Made by a program: the position numbers and the translations under genes
In this document: positions 25,520-34,012 of the stretch, piece by piece
Layout: each line of letters begins with the position of its first letter
Numbering within the stretch: position 1 is the first letter of the stretch
Notes under the pieces: generated by a model
The model's input: the letters and a program-made list of their open reading frames with translations, nothing else
What the model was told of the DNA's origin: nothing
Database searches by the model: none
Assembly (NCBI GenBank): GCA_001769275.1
Contig: MEOQ01000009.1
Location: forward strand, 62,001-126,000
Source: Bacteroidetes bacterium GWF2_43_63
GTDB lineage: Bacteria > Bacteroidota > Bacteroidia > Bacteroidales > DTU049
Direction: 5' to 3'
Length of the DNA stretch: 64,000 bases

Positions 25520-26731
25520 TCATGCTTCATGCGAAAAATGCTTATGAAATGGTTCAACCAAAATATTTTTACCCGCAACATGAAATGAATCCTGTTGATC
25601 AGCGGTAATGATTCTGGCTGTTTTAATGCCGAAAAATTCCATGGCCTCAAGAAGTCCGTTCACTTCCCGGTCTGTATTATCTTCATCCAGTTGCCAGCAA
25701 ACCTGATAAAGTGAGGTGATTTTACCTTTTTCTGCAATGGCAAAATCACATTCTTTTCCTTCATTGAAATAGAAAATCTCTTTGTGCTTTCTTCGTAACT
25801 CAATAAATACCAGGTTTTCCAGCAAGCGGCCATAATCATCACTGAATGAAACCGAGTTGGCCCGGATAAATCCATTATCAATGCAATAGACCTTCCTTGG
25901 ATTAACAATCTGTACCTTGTTTGAATAACTGAACTTCGGTACAAAGAAAAATAAATAGGCGTCGGCAAAATACGACAGATACTCCATGATGGTAGATGCC
26001 GACTTTATTCCGAATGTCTTTCGCAGACTGTTTCCGCTCGCTGGCTTTCCTGCATTGGTAACCAGCCACACCGCCAGCTGACGCAATACCGTGCTGTTTT
26101 TTATATTATAACGGATGGCTATATCACGGGCAATAATATCATTAAATGTCTGCATAAGTACATCGGGCAGATTGGTTTTAATATATTCGGGAAAGCCGCC
26201 CCCTTCCAAATATTTCATCATGGACGACTTACCTGCTTTCCGTTTGGTGAAAGCAAGAAATTCCGTGTACGAAAACGGAAACAACTCTTTCGATATATGC
26301 CTTCCGGTGAGTTTGCTCCCTAACTCAGTACTGAGCATGGTGGCATTTGATCCGGTAATGAAAATCCTGTATCCTTCATCCAATCTGAAACGGGCAAATT
26401 TCTCCCATTGATCGACCAGTTGAACTTCATCGAAGTAATAGGCCTTTACTTTCTTTTCTTTGCCGATATCATGCAACCGGTTCATATCGCTTATGTCGAA
26501 GCCGGCCAGGCGCGGATCTTCAAAGTTCAGATAAATGCTTTCCGTTTTTTGGGATTCGTGAATCTGCTGCAAAACGGTGCTTTTCCCACAGCGCCTTATA
26601 CCGCAGAGTATAAAGGCGTGACTGCTTAATCGCTCATAACCGCTTACCTTTCTCAATAATCCGGTATTGATTGAAGCCAGCCGTTCCTTTTGTGACTTTA
26701 TTACCTGTTCTATTACGAGTCTGGATATCAT
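25520..26731 (-). CDS. AAA_14/DUF4143 ATPase, copy 1
   Basis: 403 residues. Walker A is CGIRRCGKSTVL (about 43-54), Walker B YYFDEVQLVDQWEKF, and a sensor-like FITGSNATMLS follows. The C-terminal DUF4143 part ends with LLENLVFIELRR and FNEGKECDFAI, spaced like the acidic residues of a PD-(D/E)xK fold. Stand-alone gene with long non-coding flanks on both sides, typical of this poorly understood family in Bacteroidota genomes. It is not part of the legionaminate operon although on the same strand. No activity is established; nuclease-like chemistry is only a fold-based guess. Confidence 0.85.
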   Translation of the reverse strand: MISRLVIEQVIKSQKERLASINTGLLRKVSGYERLSSHAFILCGIRRCGKSTVLQQIHESQKTESIYLNFEDPRLAGFDISDMNRLHDIGKEKKVKAYYFDEVQLVDQWEKFARFRLDEGYRIFITGSNATMLSTELGSKLTGRHISKELFPFSYTEFLAFTKRKAGKSSMMKYLEGGGFPEYIKTNLPDVLMQTFNDIIARDIAIRYNIKNSTVLRQLAVWLVTNAGKPASGNSLRKTFGIKSASTIMEYLSYFADAYLFFFVPKFSYSNKVQIVNPRKVYCIDNGFIRANSVSFSDDYGRLLENLVFIELRRKHKEIFYFNEGKECDFAIAEKGKITSLYQVCWQLDEDNTDREVNGLLEAMEFFGIKTARIITADQQDSFHVAGKNILVEPFHKHFSHEA

Positions 26732-26945
26732 GGAATGAATAGTTTTCGTTTACAAAGATAACTATTTTTCGTTATAAACGCAAACTAATGTTTGTTATTA
26801 ACAAACACTTTGTCATTATATGATTTCTGAAGCACGTTTCATTGGCGTACTGAGTTCCCGGTCACCGATTGCGTTTCAGCTTCTGATACCGTGCCGGGAT
26901 CTCCTGGAAAACCTTCGAAGACGCAGCATCTTCTTCGTCCACAGA

Positions 26946-27005
26946 TTATTCGTTCATTAAATTATTTTCCAGCGGTACTCATGAGCTCGCGCTACGCGCT
27001 CGGTT
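26946..27005. repeat. dispersed TCATGAGCTC-hairpin element, copy 3
   Basis: ATTATTCGTTCATTAAATT, then TCATGAGCTC, hairpin GCGCTACGCGC, and TCGGTT. The stem differs completely from copies 1 and 4 but stays complementary. Confidence 0.6.
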
Positions 27006-27541
27006 AACGCAGATGTTCACAGATTAAAATCGTAAAATTCCCTCAGCAGCCTATTCAATTGACGCAAATTCGAATCACCCTTCACCTGCGGTGAAGACTG
27101 ATTCAGTTGTATCGCGCAGAGCTCGCAAAGTCGCAGAGAGATTGGCCACAAGGGCGCCAAGACATCATGATATAAGATATTAGAGTTTTGATTTGAGATT
27201 TGAGAGCTGATGTTGGATTTGAAGGTCCTTTCTACTTTATGAACATTCTACTTTATGAACTACTGAGTTCCCGGCCGGAGCTTTCGAATCATCCCGCCGA
27301 AGCGGGACAAGTTCCCAAGAAACAAGGAATTCTGAAGTAAGAAGTAAGTTTTGAAGTGAATTTTACTTCATCTCGCGATAGCTATCGCGACTCACTTCCT
27401 TGTTCAGCGTTCAGAGTTCATGGGAGCCGGGGTCTCCCCGAAAACCTTCGCCGCTGCGCCTCTTTTCTTCCGCGAATGACACGAATCTCCACGAATGGAT
27501 TAAGACCACAAGTACTGCATATTGACGCAAATGCAAAACAA

Positions 27542-27715
27542 GCTTCATCTGTGATGAAGCCCGTTTTAGATTGTACAATAAAAATCTTCCGTGCCTTCGT
27601 GGCTCAGTGGCGAAATTCCAAACTTCGCCTTTAAACTTTCTACTTTATAAACTTTTCACTTTTCTGGTGCGAAGCACATCGTAAATAAAAGTTGGCCCCG
27701 ACACAAAGGTCCTTC
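27542..27715. repeat. ~175 bp direct repeat, copy 1
   Basis: Matches 30849-31025 over its whole length with few differences. It includes a GCTTCATCTGTGATGAAGC hairpin, the phrase CGTGGCTCAGTGGCGAAATT and the 3' end of a TagA/WecG-like gene on the minus strand. Confidence 0.85.
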
Positions 27716-27719
27716 ACGC

Positions 27720-28913
27720 TCAATAAAGCAGGCCAAACATCCACAACGGAATAACGTTGCTGTGGCCGGATTCCAGATGATCAGCGGCGACGTAGGCATG
27801 AGGAATTCCGCGAATTTGCCGGTCATTCTTCGATCGGCCACCAATCTCAAAAACATAACGGCCGTCCACCAGAAAATCGCCTTCAGCAGTATATTCCACG
27901 CGATGTGCATACTCAAGCTGGTTCATAAAATAGGTTTCGCGCAGACTGCCGGTATTCACTTCTTCGGGTGCAAAAGCATACATGAAATTCGTGTTTTCAA
28001 GAAAAATTTTGTCGGGCTTCTGCAGGCGACTGATTCCTTTTGAATCACGATAAAGGTTTCGGGTCAGGTGGGCTTCTCTGAGGAAGAAAAGATAGGTTGA
28101 AAGGGTATTCCGGTTAATGCCGATCTTTTCGCTCAGTTTGCTCACATTGGGTATAAAAGGTGCTGTCTCAGAAATGACCTGCAGCAGTTGTTTGATTTTT
28201 GACACATACTGAATCTCCACCTTCCTGAGCAGGGGAAGTTCAATTTCCAGGATCATATTGGCCACCTCACCGATGCGTTGAAAATACAGATCGGCGCCTT
28301 CAGTGAAAAAGGGGTAGTACCCTTGTTTGAGATACACCGGAAAATGTTTCAGTGGCCGGATGACTTTATTGATTTCGCGGGCTATTTCCACATGTCCTTT
28401 CAAAAGGTCATGCAGCGATACTATCGGAAAATTGTGATCCAGAGTCATATTGAGGTACTCCCTGAACGAAAGACCCTGCATAGAATAAACCACTGCGCGC
28501 CGGCTAAGGTCGGCCCGGGCATTCAGAATTTCAAGCAGGGATGAACCTGTAAAAACGATCTTCAGTTTTGGAAAATCATCATACAGATTTTTCAGGACGA
28601 TGGACCAGTCGGGGTACTTATGCACTTCATCCAGGCACAGATATCGACCGCCTTTCTTCTCGAAATCGTCGGCCAGATCCAGCAGCGAATGACTGGCAAA
28701 CCACAGGTTGTCGAGGCTGGCATACAAAACTTCATCAGGATCCTTGCGTATGCTGTTTAAATGCTGCAGCAGCAAGGTGGTTTTCCCCACTCCCCTGGCA
28801 CCCCGTATCCCAATCAAACGGGCATTCCAGTTAATGGAATCCATGAGCCCACGGTTAAAGTCGGTGGACACATTGTTGATTCTGCGTTCCGATCGCTCGT
28901 ATAGTTCGTTCAT
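27720..28913 (-). CDS. AAA_14/DUF4143 ATPase, copy 2
   Basis: 397 residues. Walker A IRGARGVGKTTLLLQ (about 34-48), Walker B RYLCLDEVHKYPDW, sensor motif IVFTGSSLLEI. The middle part has a winged-helix-like stretch (LSEKIGINRNTLSTYLFFLREA) and the C-terminal half is DUF4143-like (YFMNQLEYAHRVEYTAEGDFLVDGRYVFEIGG). It is divergent from copy 1 and not a recent duplicate. Its stop codon lies only a few bases from the end of direct repeat copy 1, so the gene abuts a rearrangement junction. Stand-alone, function unknown. Confidence 0.85.
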   Translation of the reverse strand: MNELYERSERRINNVSTDFNRGLMDSINWNARLIGIRGARGVGKTTLLLQHLNSIRKDPDEVLYASLDNLWFASHSLLDLADDFEKKGGRYLCLDEVHKYPDWSIVLKNLYDDFPKLKIVFTGSSLLEILNARADLSRRAVVYSMQGLSFREYLNMTLDHNFPIVSLHDLLKGHVEIAREINKVIRPLKHFPVYLKQGYYPFFTEGADLYFQRIGEVANMILEIELPLLRKVEIQYVSKIKQLLQVISETAPFIPNVSKLSEKIGINRNTLSTYLFFLREAHLTRNLYRDSKGISRLQKPDKIFLENTNFMYAFAPEEVNTGSLRETYFMNQLEYAHRVEYTAEGDFLVDGRYVFEIGGRSKNDRQIRGIPHAYVAADHLESGHSNVIPLWMFGLLY

Positions 28914-29090
28914 AATTGCTTAATAGAATAAGCAAATATAGTCTTTTTTTGCTTAATGTGGTAATAAAAAGTGTTTTTTTGAAAGGCGGGAATCTAAAAT
29001 CAACACGTATTTTTCTTTTATCCGCTTTTATCATAGATTTATTCAGATGTTTCAGCGTTCTTCCGCGTCTAATGTCGTGCCTTAGTGTCT
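28914..29090. other. spacer to the left end of the IS110 element
   Basis: A+T-rich, with the phrase TTCCGCGTCTAATG and, at the very end, CTTAGTGTCT, which forms the left half of the inferred IS110 target. No gene seen. Confidence 0.5.
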
Positions 29091-29133
29091 TATATGTTTG
29101 TATTTTGAAACAGAAAAAGCAAAATATCAATAA

Positions 29134-29254
29134 ATTTGACTTTGAGGGGGCTTGTGTAAAAGCACTGTGATGCTGTCACTGAGAGACCCCCAAATGTCAA
29201 ATCCAATACGTGGTATATCTTGATTTCCAAAAATCGCATTTGATAAGAAAGTAT
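29134..29254 (+). ncRNA. predicted IS110 bridge RNA (target loop plus donor loop)
   Basis: Two consecutive structured loops precede the transposase. Target loop: outer stem ATTTGAC/GTCAAAT (29134-29140 with 29196-29202), inner stem GGGGG/CCCCC, apical hairpin AGCA/TGCT. Its left guide is CTTGTGT (29151-29157) and its right guide CACTGAGA (29177-29184). The right guide is fully complementary to TCTCAGTG of the rebuilt target. Donor loop: stem ATAC/GTAT (29206-29209 with 29251-29254), apical hairpin GATTT/AAATC. Its left guide GGTATATCT (29212-29220) is identical to the element's right end (30726-30734), and ATAAG (29243-29247) is complementary to CTTAT at the left end. Architecture as described for IS621; not transcript-verified. 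Confidence 0.8.
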
Positions 29255-29291
29255 CATGATTTGACAATTTTAAAACTAAAAACAACCGTCA

Positions 29292-30695
29292 ATGAAACAG
29301 AAAAGTATTTTTATGGGAATTGATGTCAGTTAAGGATATGCGGATTTCTGCATCCTGTCATCGACCAGAGAACCTTTGGAACCTGATTTTCAGCTCGATG
29401 ATCAAAGAGATGGGCATCAACTTCTTAAGGAAAAAGTTACTTCATTGCTTTCTCGTTCAGAAGACGTTTTTGTAGGGGTTGAAAACACGGGAGGATATGA
29501 ACGCAATTGGATTAACGCGCTTCATGCAATCAGAAAAACAAATTCAAAACTGCATGTGTTCAAGTTTAATCCCAGAGCAGTAAAATATCAGATACAAAGT
29601 CTGATGAAGACTGTTGTTGATGATGGCGTTAGTGCATATGGCATTGCAATTTACATGATTAACAACCATAATCTGAGAGAAAATGACTGGGAAAAAAGTA
29701 CCAATCAGAGCGAATATGAAAGAGAAATGCAGCTTTTGTACAGCATGATTCAAGCTCTGATTAAGCAAAGAACAGCCAAACTCAATCAGCTTGAAAAGCT
29801 TTTGTATGGCGCTTTTCCTGAGATATTAAAGTACGTTAAAGACTCGGTGCCAGCATGGGTTTTGAGACTAATCGAAAAGTATCCGGATGCAAAAGCTGTC
29901 GCAAAAGCAAAAATTGAAGGGCTGACAAAGATCAAGGGCATCAGCGAGAAAAAGGCGACTGTCCTTAAACAACTGGCAGTAAACAGCGTAGCATCATTAC
30001 AGGGTGACATCACCCGAAAAATTATCTCACAGTACAGCCAGGATATAATGTATCTGAACAATGAAATAGATACATACAAAGCAATGCTGGTCTCTGTTTA
30101 TAAGGACACTCCGGAATTGAAAGTGATCAATACCGTGAAAGGCATCGCTGATTGGACTGCCACATCGTTTTTGATTGAAATCGGAGATTACAAAAGATTT
30201 GGATCTACAGATCAGCTTGCATCTTTTTATGGTGTAAATCCATCTTTCAAACAAAGTGGTGATGGCCTTTACAAAGTAAAAATGAGTAAACAGGGAAGTG
30301 CAAAAATGAGGGCGGTTTTGTACCTTATTGCGCATAATCTTGTTATACATAATCAGTACTTCCGCGATATATATGCCAAGCACAAAGCCAAGGGTAAAAA
30401 GCACAATGCCGTAATGGGCATACTTATGCATAAGGTACTTCGGGTTTTGTGGGGAATGCTGATGACCAACACTCCATTTACTGAAAAAATCGATCTTATA
30501 AACCGGCAGAAATCAGTTGATAGTCAGGCAAACAATCACCCCATCAGTGAACGTGCCCGCAGATACCAGCCCCTTAATCTTGACGCTCCAATATCCAGGT
30601 CAAACTCTAAAAAAAGAAAGGCTATTCTCACGCCTCAATCATCAACAAAGGATGAATCATGCGAGGTCTTGGAGAATAACCCAGTGCAAACTTAA
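29292..30695 (+). pseudogene. IS110 transposase with in-frame stop at codon 14
   Basis: Reading from ATG 29292 gives MKQKSIFMGIDVS, then TAA (29331-29333), then GYADFCILSSTREPLEPDF and the rest of a full IS110 transposase in the same frame (467 codons without the stop). GIDVS carries the first Asp of the DEDD RuvC-like site. VGVENTGGYE supplies the Glu and VVDDGVSAYGIAIY the following acidic positions. The C-terminal Transposase_20 domain has FYGVNPSFKQSGDG and MSKQGSAKMRAVLY with the catalytic serine region. TAA most simply arose from AAA or AAG. Any product starting downstream (for example TTG 29376) would lack the first catalytic Asp. The element is therefore probably immobile unless readthrough or a helper copy acts. 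Confidence 0.88.
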
Positions 30696-30716
30696 AAAAA
30701 GTTTGCGAATTTTTTG
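30686..30716 (+). terminator. terminator-like hairpin after the IS110 transposase
   Basis: Stem GCAAACTT/AAGTTTGC (30686-30693 with 30699-30706), loop AAAAA, followed by GAATTTTTT. It overlaps the stop codon region. Confidence 0.6.
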
Positions 30717-30848
30717 GAAATTAACGGTATATCTCAGTGGCAAAATTCCAAACGTCTGTTTTTTGTCCACAGATTAGCGCAGATTTACACAGATTAAAAC
30801 CGTGAAATTTCCTCAGCAGGTCCTCCGATTTGCGCAGATACGAAACGG

Positions 30849-31025
30849 GCTTCATCTGTGATGAAGCCCGTTTTAGATTGTACAATAAAAATCTTCCGTG
30901 CCTTCGTGGCTCAGTGGCGAAATTCCAAACTTCGCCTTTATAAACTTTCTACTTTATGGACTTTCCACTTGCTTTGGTGCGTAGCACATCGTAAATAAAA
31001 GTTGGCCCCGACACAAAAGTCCTTC
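30849..31025. repeat. ~175 bp direct repeat, copy 2
   Basis: Matches 27542-27715 with a shift of about 3.3 kb. Begins at a CGGGCTTCATC/GATGAAGCCCG hairpin and runs into the glycosyltransferase remnant. Confidence 0.85.
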
Positions 31026-31170
31026 TCCACAATCTTCGCGGCTCCATCAGCAACCGGCTAAACCACTCAAGCCCAATGCTGATCATCCATTCGGGCGGGC
31101 GCTTGGTGGTGCCGGCATAGAAAAAACGGCGCCCAAAATAATCTTCCGGAGGCCGTCTTTTGGAGAGATA
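30949..31170 (-). pseudogene. 3' remnant of a TagA/WecG/CpsF-family glycosyltransferase
   Basis: A 73-codon open fragment without start that begins after an upstream stop (31171-31173). It reads KRPPEWMISIGLEWFSRLL, then MEPRRLWRRTFVSGPTF and IYDVLRTKASGKSIK. The sequence AGTTKRPPEWM, then GLEW, RLL and EPRRLWRR, is the characteristic C-terminal end of WecG/TagA N-acetylmannosamine(uronic acid) transferases. The N-terminal ~170 residues are missing. A second, shorter copy of the same tail sits at 27645-27715. This points to a lost glycosyltransferase gene and local rearrangement between the two copies. Confidence 0.75.
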
Positions 31171-31308
31171 TTAAAAATCTATTATCTTATAATTCTTACC
31201 ACCGGAACCCGCTCCCAATCAATGTTTTCAAGGAATGTAAAATTATGGTATCTAGAAAATATTGCAATCTTTAAGCTTTAAAACATTATGAGCTAAACGT
31301 AATCCAAA
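31171..31308. other. spacer before the DUF1972 glycosyltransferase stop
   Basis: A+T-rich sequence without gene or clear terminator. Marks the switch from rearranged repeat DNA to the intact glycosyltransferase operon. Confidence 0.4.
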
Positions 31309-32400
31309 TTAAAACAATTCAGCATATTTATTCGAAATGTTTTTCCATGTATATCGTCTATGCGCAATCGATGACATTTCACTCGATAACTTTTCTGTTT
31401 GCTCTTTATCCAGTTTTGAAATAATTCCGAACAAATCAGTTTCATCTTTGAAGTATAATGCCTTCTCTTCTGTTGTGAAATGATTGGTTGTTACATCAAA
31501 AGCTATAATTGGCAAACCTAAACACATGGCTTCAACCAACGATGGAGCTGTTCCGCAAAAAGAGTGACTATGTATGTATAAATCAGCATTACTTCTGATT
31601 GCATCAAGTTCTTTTTGGTCATAAACCGCATCCTGCAAAAACAGATTTGGAAAATGTGAATATTTGTTTTTCAACGCTCTACCATATTCAAATTTGTTGT
31701 AGTTTGAAACAAGAACCAGATTTCTTTCTGGCACTTTACTATACGCTTCTAAAAGTAGATGCAAATTATTGTCAGCCTGCGCGCGCGAAACACTTACATC
31801 ATAGTCATTGGCAAGAAACGGATATTTATTTAATAGTTGCTTGTCAATCTGAATTTTTTCAGTGTGATCTCCACCATATTCAATGAGGGTGCTATTTTTT
31901 TTATAAACGTCCTTTATATAATTACAAAAATGCTGGTTGTCTGCAACAATTGAAGTGGCATTTCGAATAGCAATTTTCTCCGATAACTTCAAATGCCAGC
32001 TTCCAATCTTACCCCATTTATTTCTTTTCCACTCCAATCCTCCAAAATTTATAACTGTGTTCGTTTTCTTAAAGAGCCTGAAAAAAGGAAGTATCATGCA
32101 TCCACCGGTTCCAAGAATTAAGAGTGAATCATATTTGAACCAACTCAAAGCAATTGATACTATGTCGTAAATTATACTTTGAGCTCCATTAGCTTTAAAT
32201 GGCAAATAGCGGAGTTTGCTGCCATTATATTCTTTTATTCTCTTTTCCTTGGGAGCTTTTTGACAAAAAACAGTAATGTCAAAGTCTTTGCTTTTTTCAA
32301 TAGTCAAATAATTTACCAGCGTTTCAAATCCACCATAATTGGCTGGTAAGCCAACACTTCCAATTATAGCAACCGTTTTCTTTCTTCTGCTATTCATCAA
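31309..32400 (-). CDS. DUF1972-type glycosyltransferase
   Basis: 363 residues. The N-terminus has AIIGSVGLPANYGGFETLV (about 11-29), the hallmark of DUF1972 rhamnosyltransferase-like proteins. INFGGLEWKRNKWG and a GT4-type C-terminal half with SVSRAQADNNLHLLLEAY, and SFCGTAPSLVEAMCLGLPII as donor-binding E-x7-E-like region, follow. It probably adds a deoxyhexose to the growing repeat unit at the cytosolic face. It overlaps the preceding RmlD-like gene by 4 bp and is the last gene of the overlapping glycosyltransferase operon. Confidence 0.85.
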   Translation of the reverse strand: MMNSRRKKTVAIIGSVGLPANYGGFETLVNYLTIEKSKDFDITVFCQKAPKEKRIKEYNGSKLRYLPFKANGAQSIIYDIVSIALSWFKYDSLLILGTGGCMILPFFRLFKKTNTVINFGGLEWKRNKWGKIGSWHLKLSEKIAIRNATSIVADNQHFCNYIKDVYKKNSTLIEYGGDHTEKIQIDKQLLNKYPFLANDYDVSVSRAQADNNLHLLLEAYSKVPERNLVLVSNYNKFEYGRALKNKYSHFPNLFLQDAVYDQKELDAIRSNADLYIHSHSFCGTAPSLVEAMCLGLPIIAFDVTTNHFTTEEKALYFKDETDLFGIISKLDKEQTEKLSSEMSSIAHRRYTWKNISNKYAELF

Positions 32401-33299
32401 TCAATATATCCCTGATAATAATTCTCAACATATTCTTTCAACGAAACTTTCCAATCGCGCATATGATTTACGCCTCTCAGATCGAGCTTCTTTGTGAGCA
32501 AGCGCTCTGAATCAGGCCTTGCAGCAAAGTATTCTCGTTTGAAATATTCTGAAGTAACTACATCTATCTTTACAGAATCTTCAATTTTTAGAATTTTCAA
32601 AAGTTCCTGTGCCACTTCAAGGCGGCTGGTTTGACCACCGCACACACAATTATACAATCCCCAAAATTCCTTTTCAATCAATTCTTTAACGGTTCTAGCA
32701 AAATCGTGGGTATATGTTGGTGTCCCATCTTTATCATTCACAATATGAAGTTCTCTTTTCCCTTCCTTCAGCTGCTTCATTATTTTCTGAATGAATTTTT
32801 TGTCTTTTTTTGGACCTGAGCCCATCATCCAGCCAGCTCTGCAGATAACATAGCGTCTTGCATTTTCAACTACAAACCGCTCTCCCATATATTTAGAACG
32901 AGCATACACCCCCAGTGGATTTGGCGTATCCCAATCATCGTAAAGCTCCTTATGACCATCGAATATTCCGGCAGTTGAAATATACAACAAGGGTATATCG
33001 AGTTTGTTGGCTAAATATACAGCATTTTCAACCGAAGTAGTATTAGTCTTGTATGTGTCGGCTACATTTTCTTCGCAAAATTCTAGATCGGTGTATGCAC
33101 CCAAATGAAACAAATAATCGGGGTTGAATTCCTTGACATCTTTTTTGTATGCATCATAGTCTCTGAAATCGAGAAATGAGAGCCAATCTTCATTCACATC
33201 CTTATCCGTGCATTTAATGTCATAATCATTTCTGAAGCAATGATAAAAAGCTTCACCAAGCATACCGCCGCAACCGGCAATGTAGATTTTCTTTTTCAT
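32397..33299 (-). CDS. RmlD-like NAD(P)-dependent sugar reductase (SDR)
   Basis: 300 residues. AGCGGMLGEAFYHCF (about 8-22) is the Rossmann glycine motif. FHLGAYTDLEFCE (about 65-77) and YARSKYMGERFV (Y-x3-K) are the catalytic parts of the dTDP-4-dehydrorhamnose reductase (RmlD) family. No RmlA, RmlB or RmlC is in the window, so true dTDP-rhamnose synthesis would need genes elsewhere. A different 4-keto sugar is equally possible. Start 8 bp after the acyltransferase stop; 4 bp overlap with the next gene. Confidence 0.85.
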   Translation of the reverse strand: MKKKIYIAGCGGMLGEAFYHCFRNDYDIKCTDKDVNEDWLSFLDFRDYDAYKKDVKEFNPDYLFHLGAYTDLEFCEENVADTYKTNTTSVENAVYLANKLDIPLLYISTAGIFDGHKELYDDWDTPNPLGVYARSKYMGERFVVENARRYVICRAGWMMGSGPKKDKKFIQKIMKQLKEGKRELHIVNDKDGTPTYTHDFARTVKELIEKEFWGLYNCVCGGQTSRLEVAQELLKILKIEDSVKIDVVTSEYFKREYFAARPDSERLLTKKLDLRGVNHMRDWKVSLKEYVENYYQGYID

Positions 33300-33307
33300 C
33301 TTTGTTA

Positions 33308-34012
33308 TTAGATTTGTTTTCTGTATTTAATCACTTTTGCAGGCACACCTCCAACAATAGAATATGGAGGTACGTCCTTTGTAACTATACTGCCTGCCGC
33401 AATGATACTGTTCTTCCCAACCGTTACTCCATCAAGAATAGTAGCTTTGGTTCCTACCCAAACGCCATCTTCAATTGTAACACCTTTCCTTGTTTCACCC
33501 TGGACAGAAACAGGCAAATCAGGATTCTCGAAAATGTGATTCTCGGAAAACACTGAAACATTGGGGCCAAAAATTACATTGTCGCCTATAACAACTTTTC
33601 CTCTGACCTGAATAAAGCAATTTTGTGCAATACCAACATTATTTCCAATAATCAATTCTACACCTAAATTTCTGATTACTCCTGTACAATCAATAATAGT
33701 GTATTTATGAATGGAAACATTATTTCCAATGGTTACACCGCCTCTAGATAATGCATTTATTTCTACGTAATCGCCAATAATAATCGATTTCCCTAATCTG
33801 ATTCTTGACTTTGATCTAATTTTGACTTTCTTTCCTTTGAAAATAACACCTTTTGATTCTTTCAGAAAAGGTCTTAACAGGCTTCCTCTAATAGCTTGAC
33901 AAAATCGGATTTTTAATTCAATAATTATATCTGAATTATTTAGTGCCGGATCAATTTGATAACCAACACGCCCCATTTTTTGAATTATTCGGGTTATTAG
34001 TTTTTTAATCAT
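33308..34012 (-). CDS. hexapeptide-repeat acyltransferase 1
   Basis: 234 residues. A left-handed beta-helix with isoleucine-patch hexapeptides ([42 protein letters not shown] in part). The usual ending is [31 protein letters not shown], and [18 protein letters not shown]. The His in ENHIF is the likely catalytic base of the maltose/galactoside O-acetyltransferase group. Probably O-acetylates a sugar of the polysaccharide. It overlaps the next upstream glycosyltransferase gene by 8 bp. Confidence 0.85.
   Translation of the reverse strand: MIKKLITRIIQKMGRVGYQIDPALNNSDIIIELKIRFCQAIRGSLLRPFLKESKGVIFKGKKVKIRSKSRIRLGKSIIIGDYVEINALSRGGVTIGNNVSIHKYTIIDCTGVIRNLGVELIIGNNVGIAQNCFIQVRGKVVIGDNVIFGPNVSVFSENHIFENPDLPVSVQGETRKGVTIEDGVWVGTKATILDGVTVGKNSIIAAGSIVTKDVPPYSIVGGVPAKVIKYRKQI

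Larger units (their letters stand above)
26732..27719. other. 1 kb spacer of dispersed repeats
   Basis: Contains TCATGAGCTC element copy 3 (26946-27005), hairpin CTTCACCTGCGGTGAAG near 27080, CATCCCGCCGAAGCGGGAC near 27290, a CGCGATAGCTATCGCG palindrome near 27370, and direct repeat copy 1 (27542-27715). The latter includes the last codons of a lost glycosyltransferase (tail RTFVSGPTFIYDVLR at 27645-27715). No functional gene. Confidence 0.6.
29091..30734 (+). mobile_element. IS110-family insertion sequence, CT core
   Basis: Ends were placed by joining the flanks. Left flank CTTAGTGTCT (29081-29090) plus right flank CAGTGGCAAAATTCC (from 30735) rebuilds GTGTCTCAGTGGCAAAA, which occurs uninterrupted near 25348. 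The shared CT at 29089-29090 and 30733-30734 is the recombination core; there is no inverted repeat or target duplication, as known for IS110. The element holds a predicted bridge RNA, a transposase gene with a stop mutation and a terminator. Confidence 0.85.

Noticed and set aside
29376-30695. intact IS110 transposase starting at TTG 29376
   Set aside because: This would lack the GIDVS strand with the first catalytic Asp; the upstream in-frame sequence is clearly part of the gene.
27537-31028. composite transposon bounded by the ~175 bp direct repeats
   Set aside because: The repeats contain no transposase or terminal inverted repeats and include a gene end. The IS110 in between has its own ends.
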